Below, one piece after another: positions 25,401 through 36,267 of a stretch of DNA of 64,000 bases. How positions within the stretch are numbered: the stretch's first letter is position 1; each line of letters starts with the position of its first letter. Under the pieces are notes generated by a model. That model saw nothing but the letters and a program-made list of their open reading frames with translations. It did not search any database and was not told the DNA's origin. A program made the translations under genes and the position numbers. This DNA is from Morella rubra (taxonomy: Eukaryota; Streptophyta; Magnoliopsida; Fagales; Myricaceae). The stretch spans positions 30,209,845-30,273,844 of the forward strand of contig CM025855.1 in NCBI GenBank assembly GCA_003952965.2, written 5' to 3'.

Positions 25401-26729
25401 CTGAAATGAAAAATGGGGTTCCTTCTCTCTTAGCAAAGTGAACCGACGTAACACATCAAAATTTTACAAAGTTGAGGTACCTGAACTCCAGTGGAGAAGA
25501 AATCGAGATAAGAAAGCACTGCCATAAGAGCACCAGCTCTTAAACAGGCAGTCGGGTGTTCCTGAGAAATCTTCTTCAGAGCTTGTAGAGACTGTTTCAC
25601 AACATAATAAACCATAAATATCATAATGCAGTGCTTAAGCAATGCTCCATAAGCCTCAGAGAAACAATGTTAAGGTCGGAGATTTATTAGCTTCCAACAA
25701 ACGTAAAATGATGACAGCTATATTTAGCGAAAGCAGATTAAGTTTGACACTTCTGATCTTAGTATATCATCAAAAAATCCTATTTTCAGCATTCCCTACT
25801 GATCCAAATAGATTCGTAGACATAAAACCAACCTGTTCAGCCAGGTCCATATATTCTATGGTAAGCAACCTCGCACAAAAGCATGAAACAGCACCATAAT
25901 GCACAACCGCAGCACAAGATGACGGAAGCACGTCGCACAGATGAGTCAGTGCCCTCGCAGCAAGGAGCATAATGTCCGGATTACTCTCGTGATTGAGCAA
26001 CCCCACGAGAACAGGGACGAAGGAATCTACGGAGAACGTGCTAAGCGACTCCTCGGTCCCAATTGAAAGCATCTCGCACAGCTGCGTCAACGCCTCAACC
26101 TGCCTGCCTTCCTCCCCTTCGGCCCTCAGCCCAGACAAAATCTTCTTCAGCCGCCCACTCTGGTGCGAAGACGAGGCTGACCCCATCGCGGATGAAGGCA
26201 GCAGATCATCCAGCCCGGCCCCAAGCTTCCTGAGCAACCCCTGGAGGGCACTGCTGGCGGAGGTAAGATTCTGATGCAGAATCCCCACGCCGCCACCCTC
26301 GCTGTCGTTATCATCATCGTCGCCACAGCCACTGGCGTCCACATTCAACCCCAAGCTCCGGTCGTTCTCCCTATCCCTATCCCTATCTCTATCTCTATCC
26401 CTAACCCTAACCTCATGCTCTTTCTCCTTCCCCTTATCCGAATTGTCCCTATCCGAGTTTCGGCCACGGCGGCGTGACCCAGATGATTCGGTGGTGGAGT
26501 CCATCGGAGCTGGTTGTTGTAGCTGTTGTTCGTGACCTTTTGCGGCGGCGGCGGCTGCGCGCGAGCGGGTGGATATCGAGGATTGGGCAGTGGCAGTGGG
26601 GTTGGAGGAGGACGATGAAGTGGCGGAGAGAAGGCGTGCACGCTTGGAGGAACGGGTAGTGGGACCAGATGAAGAAGAAGAAGGCGCTGCTAAGGTGGCC
26701 TCCGCCCGCTTTCGGCTCCGAGTTTCCAT
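16465..26729 (-). CDS. UPL3: HECT E3 ubiquitin ligase UPL3 (KAKTUS)
   Basis: Seventeen exons (5' to 3' on the minus strand: 26729-25833, 25591-25481, 25358-25242, 25154-24984, 24862-24701, 24391-24143, 24051-23930, 23836-22405, 21238-21143, 21005-19479, 19364-19140, 19034-18930, 17375-17295, 17183-17115, 17015-16887, 16743-16621, 16530-16465) join to 1,893 aa; Arabidopsis UPL3 has a similar length (about 1,890 aa). Order: METRSRKR start, Ser-rich and Arg-Asp low-complexity N-terminus, armadillo repeats (about 180-700), an acidic exon (21143-21238), then HECT (about 1480-1893) with the ubiquitin-accepting Cys at about 1860 in [15 protein letters not shown] and the usual end GSFDLS. The family transfers ubiquitin to transcription factors such as GL3/EGL3 and limits endoreduplication in trichomes. 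An in-frame ATG 27 bases upstream would add nine residues; METRSRKR is preferred as the family start. Confidence 0.95.
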
Positions 26730-27121
26730 ACAAAAGCGCCAACCCCTCGGATTCAAGACTCGCTCGCCACCCCTGGGCGGGCGGGGCGATCACACGGTAC
26801 AAGATCCGGTACAACGCTGCATCTGCCCGCACCGTATTCGGAAGCCCTTCACGAGCCTTGTTGTCGAATCAGCAGGAATAAGCCACGAAAGCCCCCAAAT
26901 TCGAAACCCTAAATACCTATTTTTCTTCTTCTTCGCACTACAATTGAAATTCCAATCAGCCAAACAATAATTGAGAGGAGAAATATAACCTACAATCTAC
27001 ACAATTACGTTCTGTATAAGTGAATTTTAATAGAAGTTAACGAAATTAGGGTTGAATCACGAGGGGAGAGGACGAATGAAACGAAAACCCTAAAGTGACG
27101 ACGAATAAAGGCGCTGAAGAC
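26730..27121 (-). promoter_or_regulatory. Probable 5' untranslated region of UPL3
   Basis: The stretch lies between the UPL3 ATG and a TATA box at 27122. It is GC-rich near the ATG and AT-rich farther out. An intron in the leader cannot be excluded. Open frames on the plus strand here mirror the coding exon and are not genes. Confidence 0.45.
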
Positions 27122-27130
27122 CTTTATATA
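27122..27130 (-). promoter_or_regulatory. Candidate TATA box of UPL3
   Basis: On the minus strand the sequence reads CCTATATAAAGG, a good TATA consensus, about 395 bases upstream of the UPL3 start codon. It would place transcription start near 27095 and give a leader of about 365 nt. It is a single motif match without experimental support. Confidence 0.5.
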
Positions 27131-27139
27131 GGTTATAAT

Positions 27140-29071
27140 AGGTGCTTTTTTAAAATTTAAAAATTAATTCTACGATTTTCCTCTGTAATAATTTGTTTCT
27201 TTATTCTTTAGTGTAACTGGACTTTTGTCATGCGGCCTGCGGGATGGGGAGCTTTTCCCCGGCGGTGAACGCTTCTCCACTTGGTCCGTCTCCATCGGGG
27301 GGAAATGACTTTGTAAGGTTGCCACGTAGGTGCTATGTAAATGTATTCCAATGGGCCGAATTTACACATGGGTCTCGTAGGCTCGGAAACCCAAAGAAAA
27401 GGGCTTCTAGATATGTTCTTAGCTCCATTAGCAATACCAAAAGAGCACTTGCTACAAAAATTCCATGCTGGTCGATTGGAATATTTTATTGGTATGCTTA
27501 CAAAAAAATATATATATACATATGTTATTGGTACCATTCTCAATATGTCAGTAATTTGTTTTTAAAACAAAGAGAACAAGAAAATTTTTATTTGTCGTTG
27601 TTACTTATTTATTTGTTGTATATTTTATTGCTACCATTACCGCGCATGCTAAGAGAAAATTAGGAAAAAAAGTCATCAAACCAAAATAATCTCGAACAGA
27701 TATCTCAAGTACTGCTTTTGACATATTAAGTTCAATAATTTTCAAATTTCATCAATTTGTACATCTAAAAAATATTTAACCATCAAACTCATGTCGCATG
27801 TATTATAAATGAGTCATGTGACACGGTTTCGATTGTTAAATTTTATTTTTAAAATGTAATTTGATTAATTGTGAAAGTTAATAATAGAGTTCAATGTGTC
27901 AAATTAGTAGTTTATATCCATAATTAAAATTACATTAGTGATTAGAGTTAAAGTGATTTTTCTCCTAAACATTATTGTGAATAACTTAAACTAAAGGTCG
28001 TGAGTCTTTGATTACTGATAATGCCAATATGTTATACATATAGGAATAATACTCAGGAGAGAATATACAGTCAAATGAGTATACTTCTCTAACTTACAAA
28101 TTAAAAAACTTTCATCTAGCGCTTTTACTATTATTATTTTATAATGTATTAATAGTTTTATATTATTTAACAAAATCTTCCCATCAGTTGCTTTATGTTT
28201 TTTTAATTTTTTTTTCTTTTTTATTTGTATAAACTTTTTTTTTTGTAAATAACTTTACAACTGTAAAGTTTTAGTCTTAGTTTTACTAAACTAAAAAATG
28301 ATAATGCCAATATGTTTTTTTCATAAAATTTCTTTTTTTAAGTTGTTTTTTAAGTTAGAATTATATCAGTCAATGAGACATTAATTTTTTCCACAATTTG
28401 TCTAGTTTAAAAATTATTTTAAAATAATTTTCATCAAAAATTATACTTTATCTCATTAATATACTTAATTATTAAAATACACTTTTAATAGGTACTTTTA
28501 TATAACTACCAATTTTAACCCTGACCCATTTTCAAGATTCCATATATTGAAGATATTATTGTCAATTTATTAATTTTTTAAAGGTGTTATTATCAAATGG
28601 AAGGTGTAAAGTGTTTAATATTAGTAATTAGAAGGTGTAATGTGTCAAAGTAGATAATTTAGGGTGTAGAGTGTCTAACATTGATAATTTAAAAGTGCAA
28701 TATCTTAAAAATTGTAGTTTATGATGTAATATGTCATTAACCTGATAATTTGCGAGTGAAAAATATTTTTTCCTCTAATATTATTAAGAACTTAAAAAGT
28801 CTCTTGACTCATGGAAGCTCCTACGAGAAAATCCGGCCCATGAAGATATTCCACGTAAAACTAACAAGTTGACGCGGTTATCCCGTATACATATTTCCGT
28901 TTGCCGACAGAATGCGGAAAGGCCACTCAGCCTCAGGTTTGCTTTTGGATAACAAGTATCAACCGTAGGCCCGAGCATACAGAATTTCCACCCAATCCGT
29001 AAAAAGCACGCGAGGCGGAAAGCGGCAGTTCCGGGAGCCGACTTCTCACAGTACAGACGCAGACGCTAGAT
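27140..29071. other. Spacer between UPL3 and SYT (divergent promoters)
   Basis: No gene is found. A GC-rich patch with no protein match lies at about 27235-27330. The middle (27650-28780) is very AT-rich. A degenerate tandem repeat is listed separately. The plus-strand frame at 27244-27663 has no domain-like content. Confidence 0.5.
28581..28758. repeat. Degenerate tandem repeat, about 30-bp unit
   Basis: Variants of AGGTGTAATGTGTCAAA followed by GATAATTT recur with starts near 28601, 28633, 28662, 28693 and 28721, so five or so units of roughly 30 bp. The copies are strongly diverged. It is probably part of a dispersed AT-rich element. Confidence 0.5.
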
Positions 29072-29085
29072 CTTCCACGTGGAAG
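29072..29085. promoter_or_regulatory. G-box inside a 14-bp palindrome, SYT promoter
   Basis: CTTCCACGTGGAAG is a perfect palindrome centred on the G-box CACGTG (29076-29081), a binding site for bZIP and bHLH factors including ABA- and light-response regulators. It lies about 480 bp upstream of the SYT start codon. An ATTGG (inverted CCAAT) box sits near 29116. Regulation by these sites is inference. Confidence 0.5.
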
Positions 29086-29563
29086 TTATATCGGGTCTGT
29101 ACCCGACTGCATGCGATTGGCGGGATTGGCTCTTCCTGAGCCCCAGAGTCGGCCCAGACAAGGAATTGCGTGCCTTGTGTTTAGAGGATAAGCTGAACTT
29201 ATTTAACACGCTTAAGCTCGATCTTCGGTTTTAATTAATCGAGATTTGTGCTTTGCCTTGTCTCTCCGTCACCTCTTCGTAGCCAACTGCCACCAACCTG
29301 TTCACCTTCCTCTTTCCATTTGAATCCCGACAAGGATAAATATGTCATAACCTTAATTTATTTTGATTTGATCTCCATTTATTGCTCTATTATTATTTTT
29401 TTATTTGTTGATCTGAGAAGAACGCGAGGAGATTGACAATACTTTTCTTCTTTTTTTCTGGACTTTTCTGAGTGGATAAGAGGTAGAGAGCGAGAGAGTT
29501 GGGATCTAGGAGTTGTACGGTACGCCGGAAAAATTTTGTTTGCCTTTTGTGAGTAGATTTGAG

Positions 29564-32172
29564 ATGGGTTTCTTCAGTACGATACTGGGTTTTTGTGGAT
29601 TTGGAGTTGGGATTTCTATTGGTCTTGTTGCTGGGTATTTCCTCTTCATCTATTTCCAGCCCAGCGATGTTCAGGTCCCTCTCTGTCTCTCTCCACATAA
29701 TGATAGGATTACATACACACACTTTACGTGGATATAATGCTTTTTGTGTTCTTATATGGCTGAAAGCCAGAAATGGAGTAAGGGATGACCTTCCAAAAAA
29801 AAAAAAAGCGAAGAAAAAAGCGCTCTTTTTTCTGGGGAATAAAGCCCGAATTTCCCGGCTTATATTGATTTGGATAGAGCATTTCTAGTGCTCTGTTTGG
29901 TTAATTAGAAATCAAAAGGAAAGGTAAAGGGGTAAGAAAGGAACGAAAGTTGAGTACTGACACGTGAACCAAATGCGCTATATATTGAGGTAGTTGTTCG
30001 CCGATGTGGGCACTTCCGTTTAGTCAATATGTTGTCTCTAGGACAAAATGCTCAGAAATAATTGGAGAAAAGGGATACAGTATTGTAAGAATAATTTTAT
30101 TGGCCTCCTGCGCTGGATGGGTTTTAAGAAATAATATATTTACCTTTTGTGACTTTGAATTGTTATGCCTGGGTCGAAAATGATATGATACAGTTTCTGC
30201 ATGAAATGTAGTCTGTAACTTTGGAGAGTAGTTGGCTTCCTAATTGCCAAACCTAGTGAGTGCTTCTATTTGCTACTGCTTGATTGCCAACATTGTCTTT
30301 TTATGACCTCTGTCGGCCTTAAACTGTTGAGGTTGAGTCCAATCGTTAAAGCAATGGTCCACGGATTTGACTGAAAAAATATTGATAGAACCTTGTGTCC
30401 AGTTTTCATTTTCATTATGCGGCATTTCCTGCACCATTTTGCACCACCAATCAACAATATGCTCTTTTTATATGGGCAATAGCATGCCATTTAGAAGGAA
30501 GAAAGACCAAATGTCGATATTTTGGATGTCCAAGCTTTCGAATCTTCCTCACCTTTAAGGTGTGATGTAAAACTTAATTTGTTTCCTTTTGGCTTGGTCA
30601 GGATCCTGTACTTCGTCCCCTGGTTGAGCAAGACTCAGAAACTTTGCAGCGGATGCTTCCTGAGATACCGCTTTGGGTGAAAAATCCAGACTATGATCGT
30701 GTGTGTAATTAGCATTCTTAACATACACAATATGCCACCATAGTTTCTCTGTCTTGAATGGATTTTGTCTTGACAATCATATTCTTAAATTGTTTTTGTG
30801 AAGGTTGACTGGCTAAACAAGTTTATTGAGTATATGTGGCCTTATCTTGACAAGGTCTGACTGCTCCTTTTTTTTTACCTATATGTTCTGGAATTTAATT
30901 GCTTCTACATATCTATTTGTTTGCAGCATCTGAGGCTCTTTTACTTTTTTTTTTTAGGCAATTTGCAAGACCGCAAAGAACATTGCAGAGCCTATAATTG
31001 CTGAGCAAATTCCAAAATATAAAATCGAGTCTGTTGAGTTTGAAGCACTTACATTAGGGTCACTACCACCAACTTTTCAAGGTTTGAGAATGACTTACCT
31101 GTTTTATAGTTTTCTATTTTATATGAAACTGACATGTGAGTTCTTAGCTAGCTTCTGTGCGGAGGGAAAAGACATGGTTTAAGATCGTTAACGCTTTATG
31201 GGACATCTGCAGCTTTTTGAAATGCTCTTTAAGATGCCTTTGTATATCTTAAAATGTTACATCTAAGGATCATGTTGGGATGCCATTTTTGTTTGAACTG
31301 CATTTGAAACTTGTCAACTATTTGATTTTCTGGGAGCAATTTCTGGGGACTCTTCTCTAGTGCTCTTTCGGATGATTCACATCATGTTCTCACACCCAAC
31401 AATCTGGAAACTTAAATATGTTTGCTTCAAGTGTTTATCTGTCTTCTCCTTTTCTTGATTTCTTGCAAAATGCTTCATGTTTATTAGGATTACACAAAAA
31501 TATAGCTGATGGATATTCCAATCAGAAACTGGTTGGAGACCTTTTAGACCTGGAGAAGCTGGTCTTTAAGCCTCTGATGTAATTCACTATGCCAACAGTT
31601 TTTATGGCCAGCGAGGGTGTGTACGAGTGGCTTATAATGTGCTTTGGTTTTGTCATGTCCAGGAAGCCTGTGTGGTACCTAGACTAATTTTTCATGTTAT
31701 GCAAAACCAAATTTTTTACTTACCTTTTTCAGTGTCTACCTGCATTATAGATACAATTATGGGGTGCTCTTTTTACCATGCAATCCTTCAGGCCTATTGT
31801 AAATCAAGAGCTTCTTCCAAGTCCCTTAATGTTTCCCCATCTTTGAATACTTTCTCACTGCATGACTCATAGATAAGTGAGAAATCCTTCTTTCATGTTT
31901 ATATGTTCTGGATAGGTTTATTTTGTTCTTGGTTATTTTTATGCACTCAGCTTGTCTCTCATTCTTTAATGCAACTTTTGTTATTTTCAGGCATGAAAGT
32001 TTATGTCACTGATGAGAAGGAGTTGATAATGGAGCCATGCCTAAAATGGGCTGGAAATCCTAATGTCACTGTTGCTGTTAAAGCATTTGGATTGAAAGCA
32101 ACTGTCCAGGTGACCAGTCTTTTTTCACTTAGCAATGAAGATTTTCAGCTAATTGAGCGGGTGTGTGTAGGG

Positions 32173-32207
<35 letters not shown>

Positions 32208-35200
32208 TGAGAAGGAATAGCTGCTTCTTACTTTGTTCAGTTGGGGCGATTTCAGGTGGTAGATATGCAAGTCTTTGCGGCACCACGTATTACGTTGAAG
32301 CCCTTGGTTCCAACCTTTCCCTGTTTTTCCAAAATCTATGTGTCTCTTATGGACAAGGTTTGTGATCACAAGCACCATTATTGCATTCAGCTTGTATTGC
32401 TTGGGTCCATGTCACATGGATTTTCGAATATGTGCATACTATCCTTGTCAGATTAGGGGTAGGGATGTGTTCTTGGCCCCATCTTTGAGAGGCATTTGAA
32501 AGAAGATGAAGAGTTGAAAGTTTGCCTTCTGGTTGAAGTTCAATTCCATTTTTCTCTCTTTCTGTAATCTGTATCACATAAATCTTCCATAATGCTATGT
32601 TGACGCCAGTATTTTGGAGGATTCCCAGCAAGCCTTGAGGATATATTCGATTACTGGGTTCCCTAACATTTGGAACATTTACTTACTGGACAACTAAAAT
32701 TGTAACTGCACATTACAGTTTGCATGCGTGATGTCAATGGAAAAATGGACGCCTGATGTACTTTGGTAATACAGATTTTATAGCTTTAGCTGGTGTAAAG
32801 ACTTTCTTAAATAAGCTGTTCGCACTTTCCATCTCAAGTTTAATTTCCGATTCACTCATTTTAAGAGCTAAAATCATGCCATTGTCAGAGGTGTGGCCGT
32901 TTCAAGTCAAGGATTTTTGGACTTACCACATTTGGAGGTGTTGAAAGAATTTCAAACCCCATGCCTATGGCCTTTTGTTAAAATTGTATTTCCCCCTATC
33001 AGAATGGGTAAACGGATGTGACTGTGGGCTCAATCCACTGGATGCTTTGGAGCAATTTCAAGCATTAGGTACTCAAAGGTGTCAGTGAAAGTATTTCATT
33101 TTAAATGATTTGAGTTGGTGGTGGTTTTGAATGAAACAATCTTCTAAGTTTGCTTCATTTGTGCATAATTTGCTGGAATTTGTACCCTACAGTTGATGGC
33201 ACTGTAACTTTAGCTAAAGAGACCGTTTTCTTTATAGTTTTGAAGCACTTGATATAAATTACTCTCGTATGCCACACAATTAAACCATCTTGAGTATGTC
33301 GTTCAGAAAATTCTGATGTTGAATGTCCAGGATAGTTTTCCAACTGAAATCATCTTGGTTCAACTCATAGGGCATTTGGTTCATAGACTGCTATGGGAGA
33401 ATTCACTGTGAAAGTTATGCTGCTAATTATCTGGGCTTCTTCTCTTTCCTTTCGTCCAGCTCAAGTAGTTACATAACATAAAGACAAAGAAAGGAGTTTG
33501 ATTATTATAGCTTTCTATTTGCAGCCACATGTGGACTTTGGATTAAAGCTGATTGGGGCTGACCTTATGTCAATACCTGGTCTCTACAGGTTTGTCCAGG
33601 TAGAAGACCTTCATATTTGATTCAGTTCCCCCCCCCTTTTTCTCTTTTCTTTTCTTCCTTCCTTTCTTTCTGGTATGGTAGTAGCTGGGTTACAAAATTA
33701 TGGTGGAACTTTTCTTGTTTTAAGCAGGGTGGTCCCTGAATGGAAAAGTTGTTTCATGTGGTCGTTGGAAGTTTGGAAACTGGGTCTGCCTAGTAAAATG
33801 ATGTGCCCACTGATCTCAGCTATATTACTAGGGTTTTAACTCTTTCACAAATGATTTCTCTGCAGGAGCTTATAAAAGATCAGGTTGCCAAAATGTATTT
33901 ATGGCCTCAAACCCTTGAAGTACCTATTTTGGATCCAGCGAAGTAAGTTTCTGCATCATTTAGTACATTTTTATAGCTTTAGAGTGTAATTTAAATACTT
34001 GGCTAAAAAGATACTTTGAATTTATAGAGCTTTCAAGAGGCCGGTTGGAATTCTCAATGTGAAGGTTGTGAGGGCCATGAAACTAAAAAAGAAAGATCTT
34101 CTAGGTGCATCAGACCCGTACGTGAAACTAAAGCTCACTGAGGAAAAGCTTCCTGCAAAGAAGACCAGTGTGAAGCACAAAAACTTGAACCCCGAATGGA
34201 ATGAGGAGTTCAGTATTGTCGTTAAAGATCCACAATCCCAGGCCTTAGAGCTTCGTGTGTATGATTGGGAGCAGGTATATTATTCCAAATAGTTGGTCAG
34301 AAGTTGTTTTTTCCTTTTTTATGTCGTGCATATTAACCTTTTTATTCCCGTTTCTTAGATTGGCAAGCATGACAAGATGGGTATGAATGTAGTCCCTCTG
34401 AAAGAACTCACCCCTGATGAGCCAAAACTTATGACTCTGGACCTGCTTAAAAATATGGACTTGAATGATGTTCAAAATGAGAAGTCACGTGGGCAGCTCG
34501 TAGTGGAATTGACATATAAACCTTTCAAAGAGGAAGAATTACCTAAAGGTTTTGATGAAGCGAAGACAGTGCAGAAAGCTCCAGATGGAACACCTGCTGG
34601 CGGTGGCGTGTTAGTGATTATTGTTCATGAAGCTCAAGATGTTGAAGGGAAGCACCACACAAATCCATATGCAAGGATTCTTTTCAGAGGGGAGGAGAAA
34701 AAGACTAAGGTATGAAGATAGCAGTACCATTTGCCAGACTTGTGAATGTAGTCTAACTTTGTCACATGCTGCTCTGGTTTTCATTTACCTCGTAGGTATT
34801 TTAGGTAAAGCGATATGTGTTCCTACAAGTTTTCAACTTTTTCGCCTTGATATGTTTTGAAGGTTGTTTCACGAGTCCATGGATTAGGATTTTTGTTGTT
34901 CTTCCCTACTACAGCATGTGAAGAAGAAAAGAAATCTCTATTTTCCTTTTCCCAGATTTTGATGTTTGATATCTGTTTATCTGGTACAGCATGTAAAGAA
35001 GAACAGAGATCCAAGATGGGAGGAGGAGTTCTCATTTGTGCTGGATGAGCCTCCCATTAATGAGAGACTGCATGTAGAGGTTGTAAGCAGTTCATCAAGG
35101 ATGGGTCTGCTGCACCCGAAGGTACAACGATTTTCTTGTTCACTGCAGTTAGTGTGGTTGTAGACGAAATTCACTAATAAATGCTGGTTTTTTTCTTCTC

Positions 35201-35443
35201 TCCAATGGCTTTAGATTTGTAATCTTAGTTGTATTTTTCTTTTCTTCTTGACTCTAAAAGCAATCTTAGTTTGTTCTTAGAGGTGGTTGAAACGGGTTGT
35301 TTCTTTTGAATCAGGAATCTCTGGGTTACGTTGATATCAGTCTCTCAGATGTTGTTTCCAATAAGCGAATCAATGAGAAGTACCATCTTATAGACTCCAA
35401 GAATGGTCGTATACAGATAGAGTTACAATGGAAGACATCGTGA
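29564..35443 (+). CDS. Plant synaptotagmin, SYT1/SYT2 type
   Basis: Twelve exons join to 538 aa: 29564-29674, 30602-30700, 30804-30854, 30958-31081, 31991-32109, 32256-32357, 33525-33599, 33866-33942, 34028-34274, 34359-34709, 34990-35121, 35315-35443. An N-terminal membrane anchor (about residues 5-31, GFGVGISIGLVAGYFLF) is followed by an SMP lipid-transfer domain (about 65-250, from LWVKNPDYDRVDWLN), C2A (about 255-385, with GASDPYVKLKL and HKNLNPEWNEEF) and C2B (about 400-530, with DVEGKHHTNPYARI and NRDPRWEEEF). Family members tether ER to plasma membrane, bind lipids and calcium through C2A, and support membrane repair and stress tolerance. C2B lacks several acidic calcium ligands, as in Arabidopsis SYT1. 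Length and sequence fit SYT1 or SYT2; I cannot choose between them. The final exon is partly duplicated just after the stop. Confidence 0.93.
32176..32204. repeat. GA microsatellite in SYT intron 5
   Basis: About 14 GA units stand 67 bases after the exon-5 donor and 50 bases before exon 6. The tract is purine-rich on the transcribed copy and close to the 3' splice site, so length variants might affect splicing; this is speculation. Confidence 0.8.
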
Positions 35444-35509
35444 AGCTTGGTACTTATAGACTCCAAGAATGGTCGTATACAGATAGAGTTACATTGGAAG
35501 ACAACATGA
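35387..35509 (+). repeat. Duplicated end of the SYT last exon (66-bp offset)
   Basis: The 57 bases 35387-35443, which encode the C-terminal IDSKNGRIQIELQWKTS and the stop, recur at 35453-35509 with a few changes. The second copy reads IDSKNGRIQIELHWKTT and then TGA. The offset is 66 bp, so the copy is in frame with the gene, beyond its stop codon. Ten linker codons' worth of sequence or less separates them. Confidence 0.9.
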
Positions 35510-36267
35510 ATCTTTACTTTGTTTATTTGTTTAAAAAAAAACAAAAATTTGCTGAGTTTGGATAGCACACTGCGGGTAATATTTTGGTTTTTTCATGCTT
35601 TTGGTATAGCCATACTACTAAAAGTTTGTTCTTTCTTCATGTACGTTGTTGTTCAGAGAAATATATAATTGCAATTTACACCCCCCCCAACTTTGATCTT
35701 GCACTATGGATCTCATTGAGGCATTGCTTTGGTTTTGCCAATCCATTTATAATGTCAAAATAATTACTCCGATCGCTGAGGAGTATACATCTACCAAGGC
35801 TGAAGCAGTCTTGCCAATAGTGCAGGGCAATGCCAATTACTTCTTAAAGCTTCGGTTTGGAATCTCCTATCCTGGGGGAAGAAGATTCGGGATGGGAAGT
35901 TGTAAATATAACGATATTTTCGGGGAAAAATAGAAGGAGAAGAAGAAGAGGAGGATTAAAAGGAGATCTGGTATTTGACTTTTAGGATTTTGAACATTTG
36001 CCTCTGTTTTTTTTTGGCAAGTAACATTTGACTCTGTTTTTTGTTTTGGCAAGTAACATTTGCCTTATTGACACGTAGCATTGCCGTAGACCGTCTCGGT
36101 AAGGATTTTTATCTGACACCGTCGGTATTCGTTTGGCTCAAAGGCTCTGTGCTCCTTGGGTTGCGGGTTCCTAATCCAAACCAATCGAAATACACCTCGC
36201 CCCCTTTCGTCCTTTCTATATCTAAAACCGAGCTCTCCTAAGCCGTGAGTCGGTGAGCAGCGTTTCG
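35510..36267 (+). other. SYT-APX3 intergenic region
   Basis: This 0.75-kb spacer holds the SYT 3' flank and the APX3 promoter. A run of C (near 35681) and a 30-bp near-perfect tandem duplication at about 35993-36064 (ACATTTG..CTCTGTTTTT..TTGGCAAGTA twice) are visible. CTATATCTAAAAC near 36217 is a weak TATA candidate for APX3. The frame at 35706-35933 (75 aa) is not recognised and has no exon support. Confidence 0.45.

Noticed and set aside
26354..26420. Interstitial telomere scar
   Set aside because: The telomere-like motif is inside the UPL3 coding exon and is explained by the Arg-Asp codon repeat; there is no array of true TTTAGGG units.
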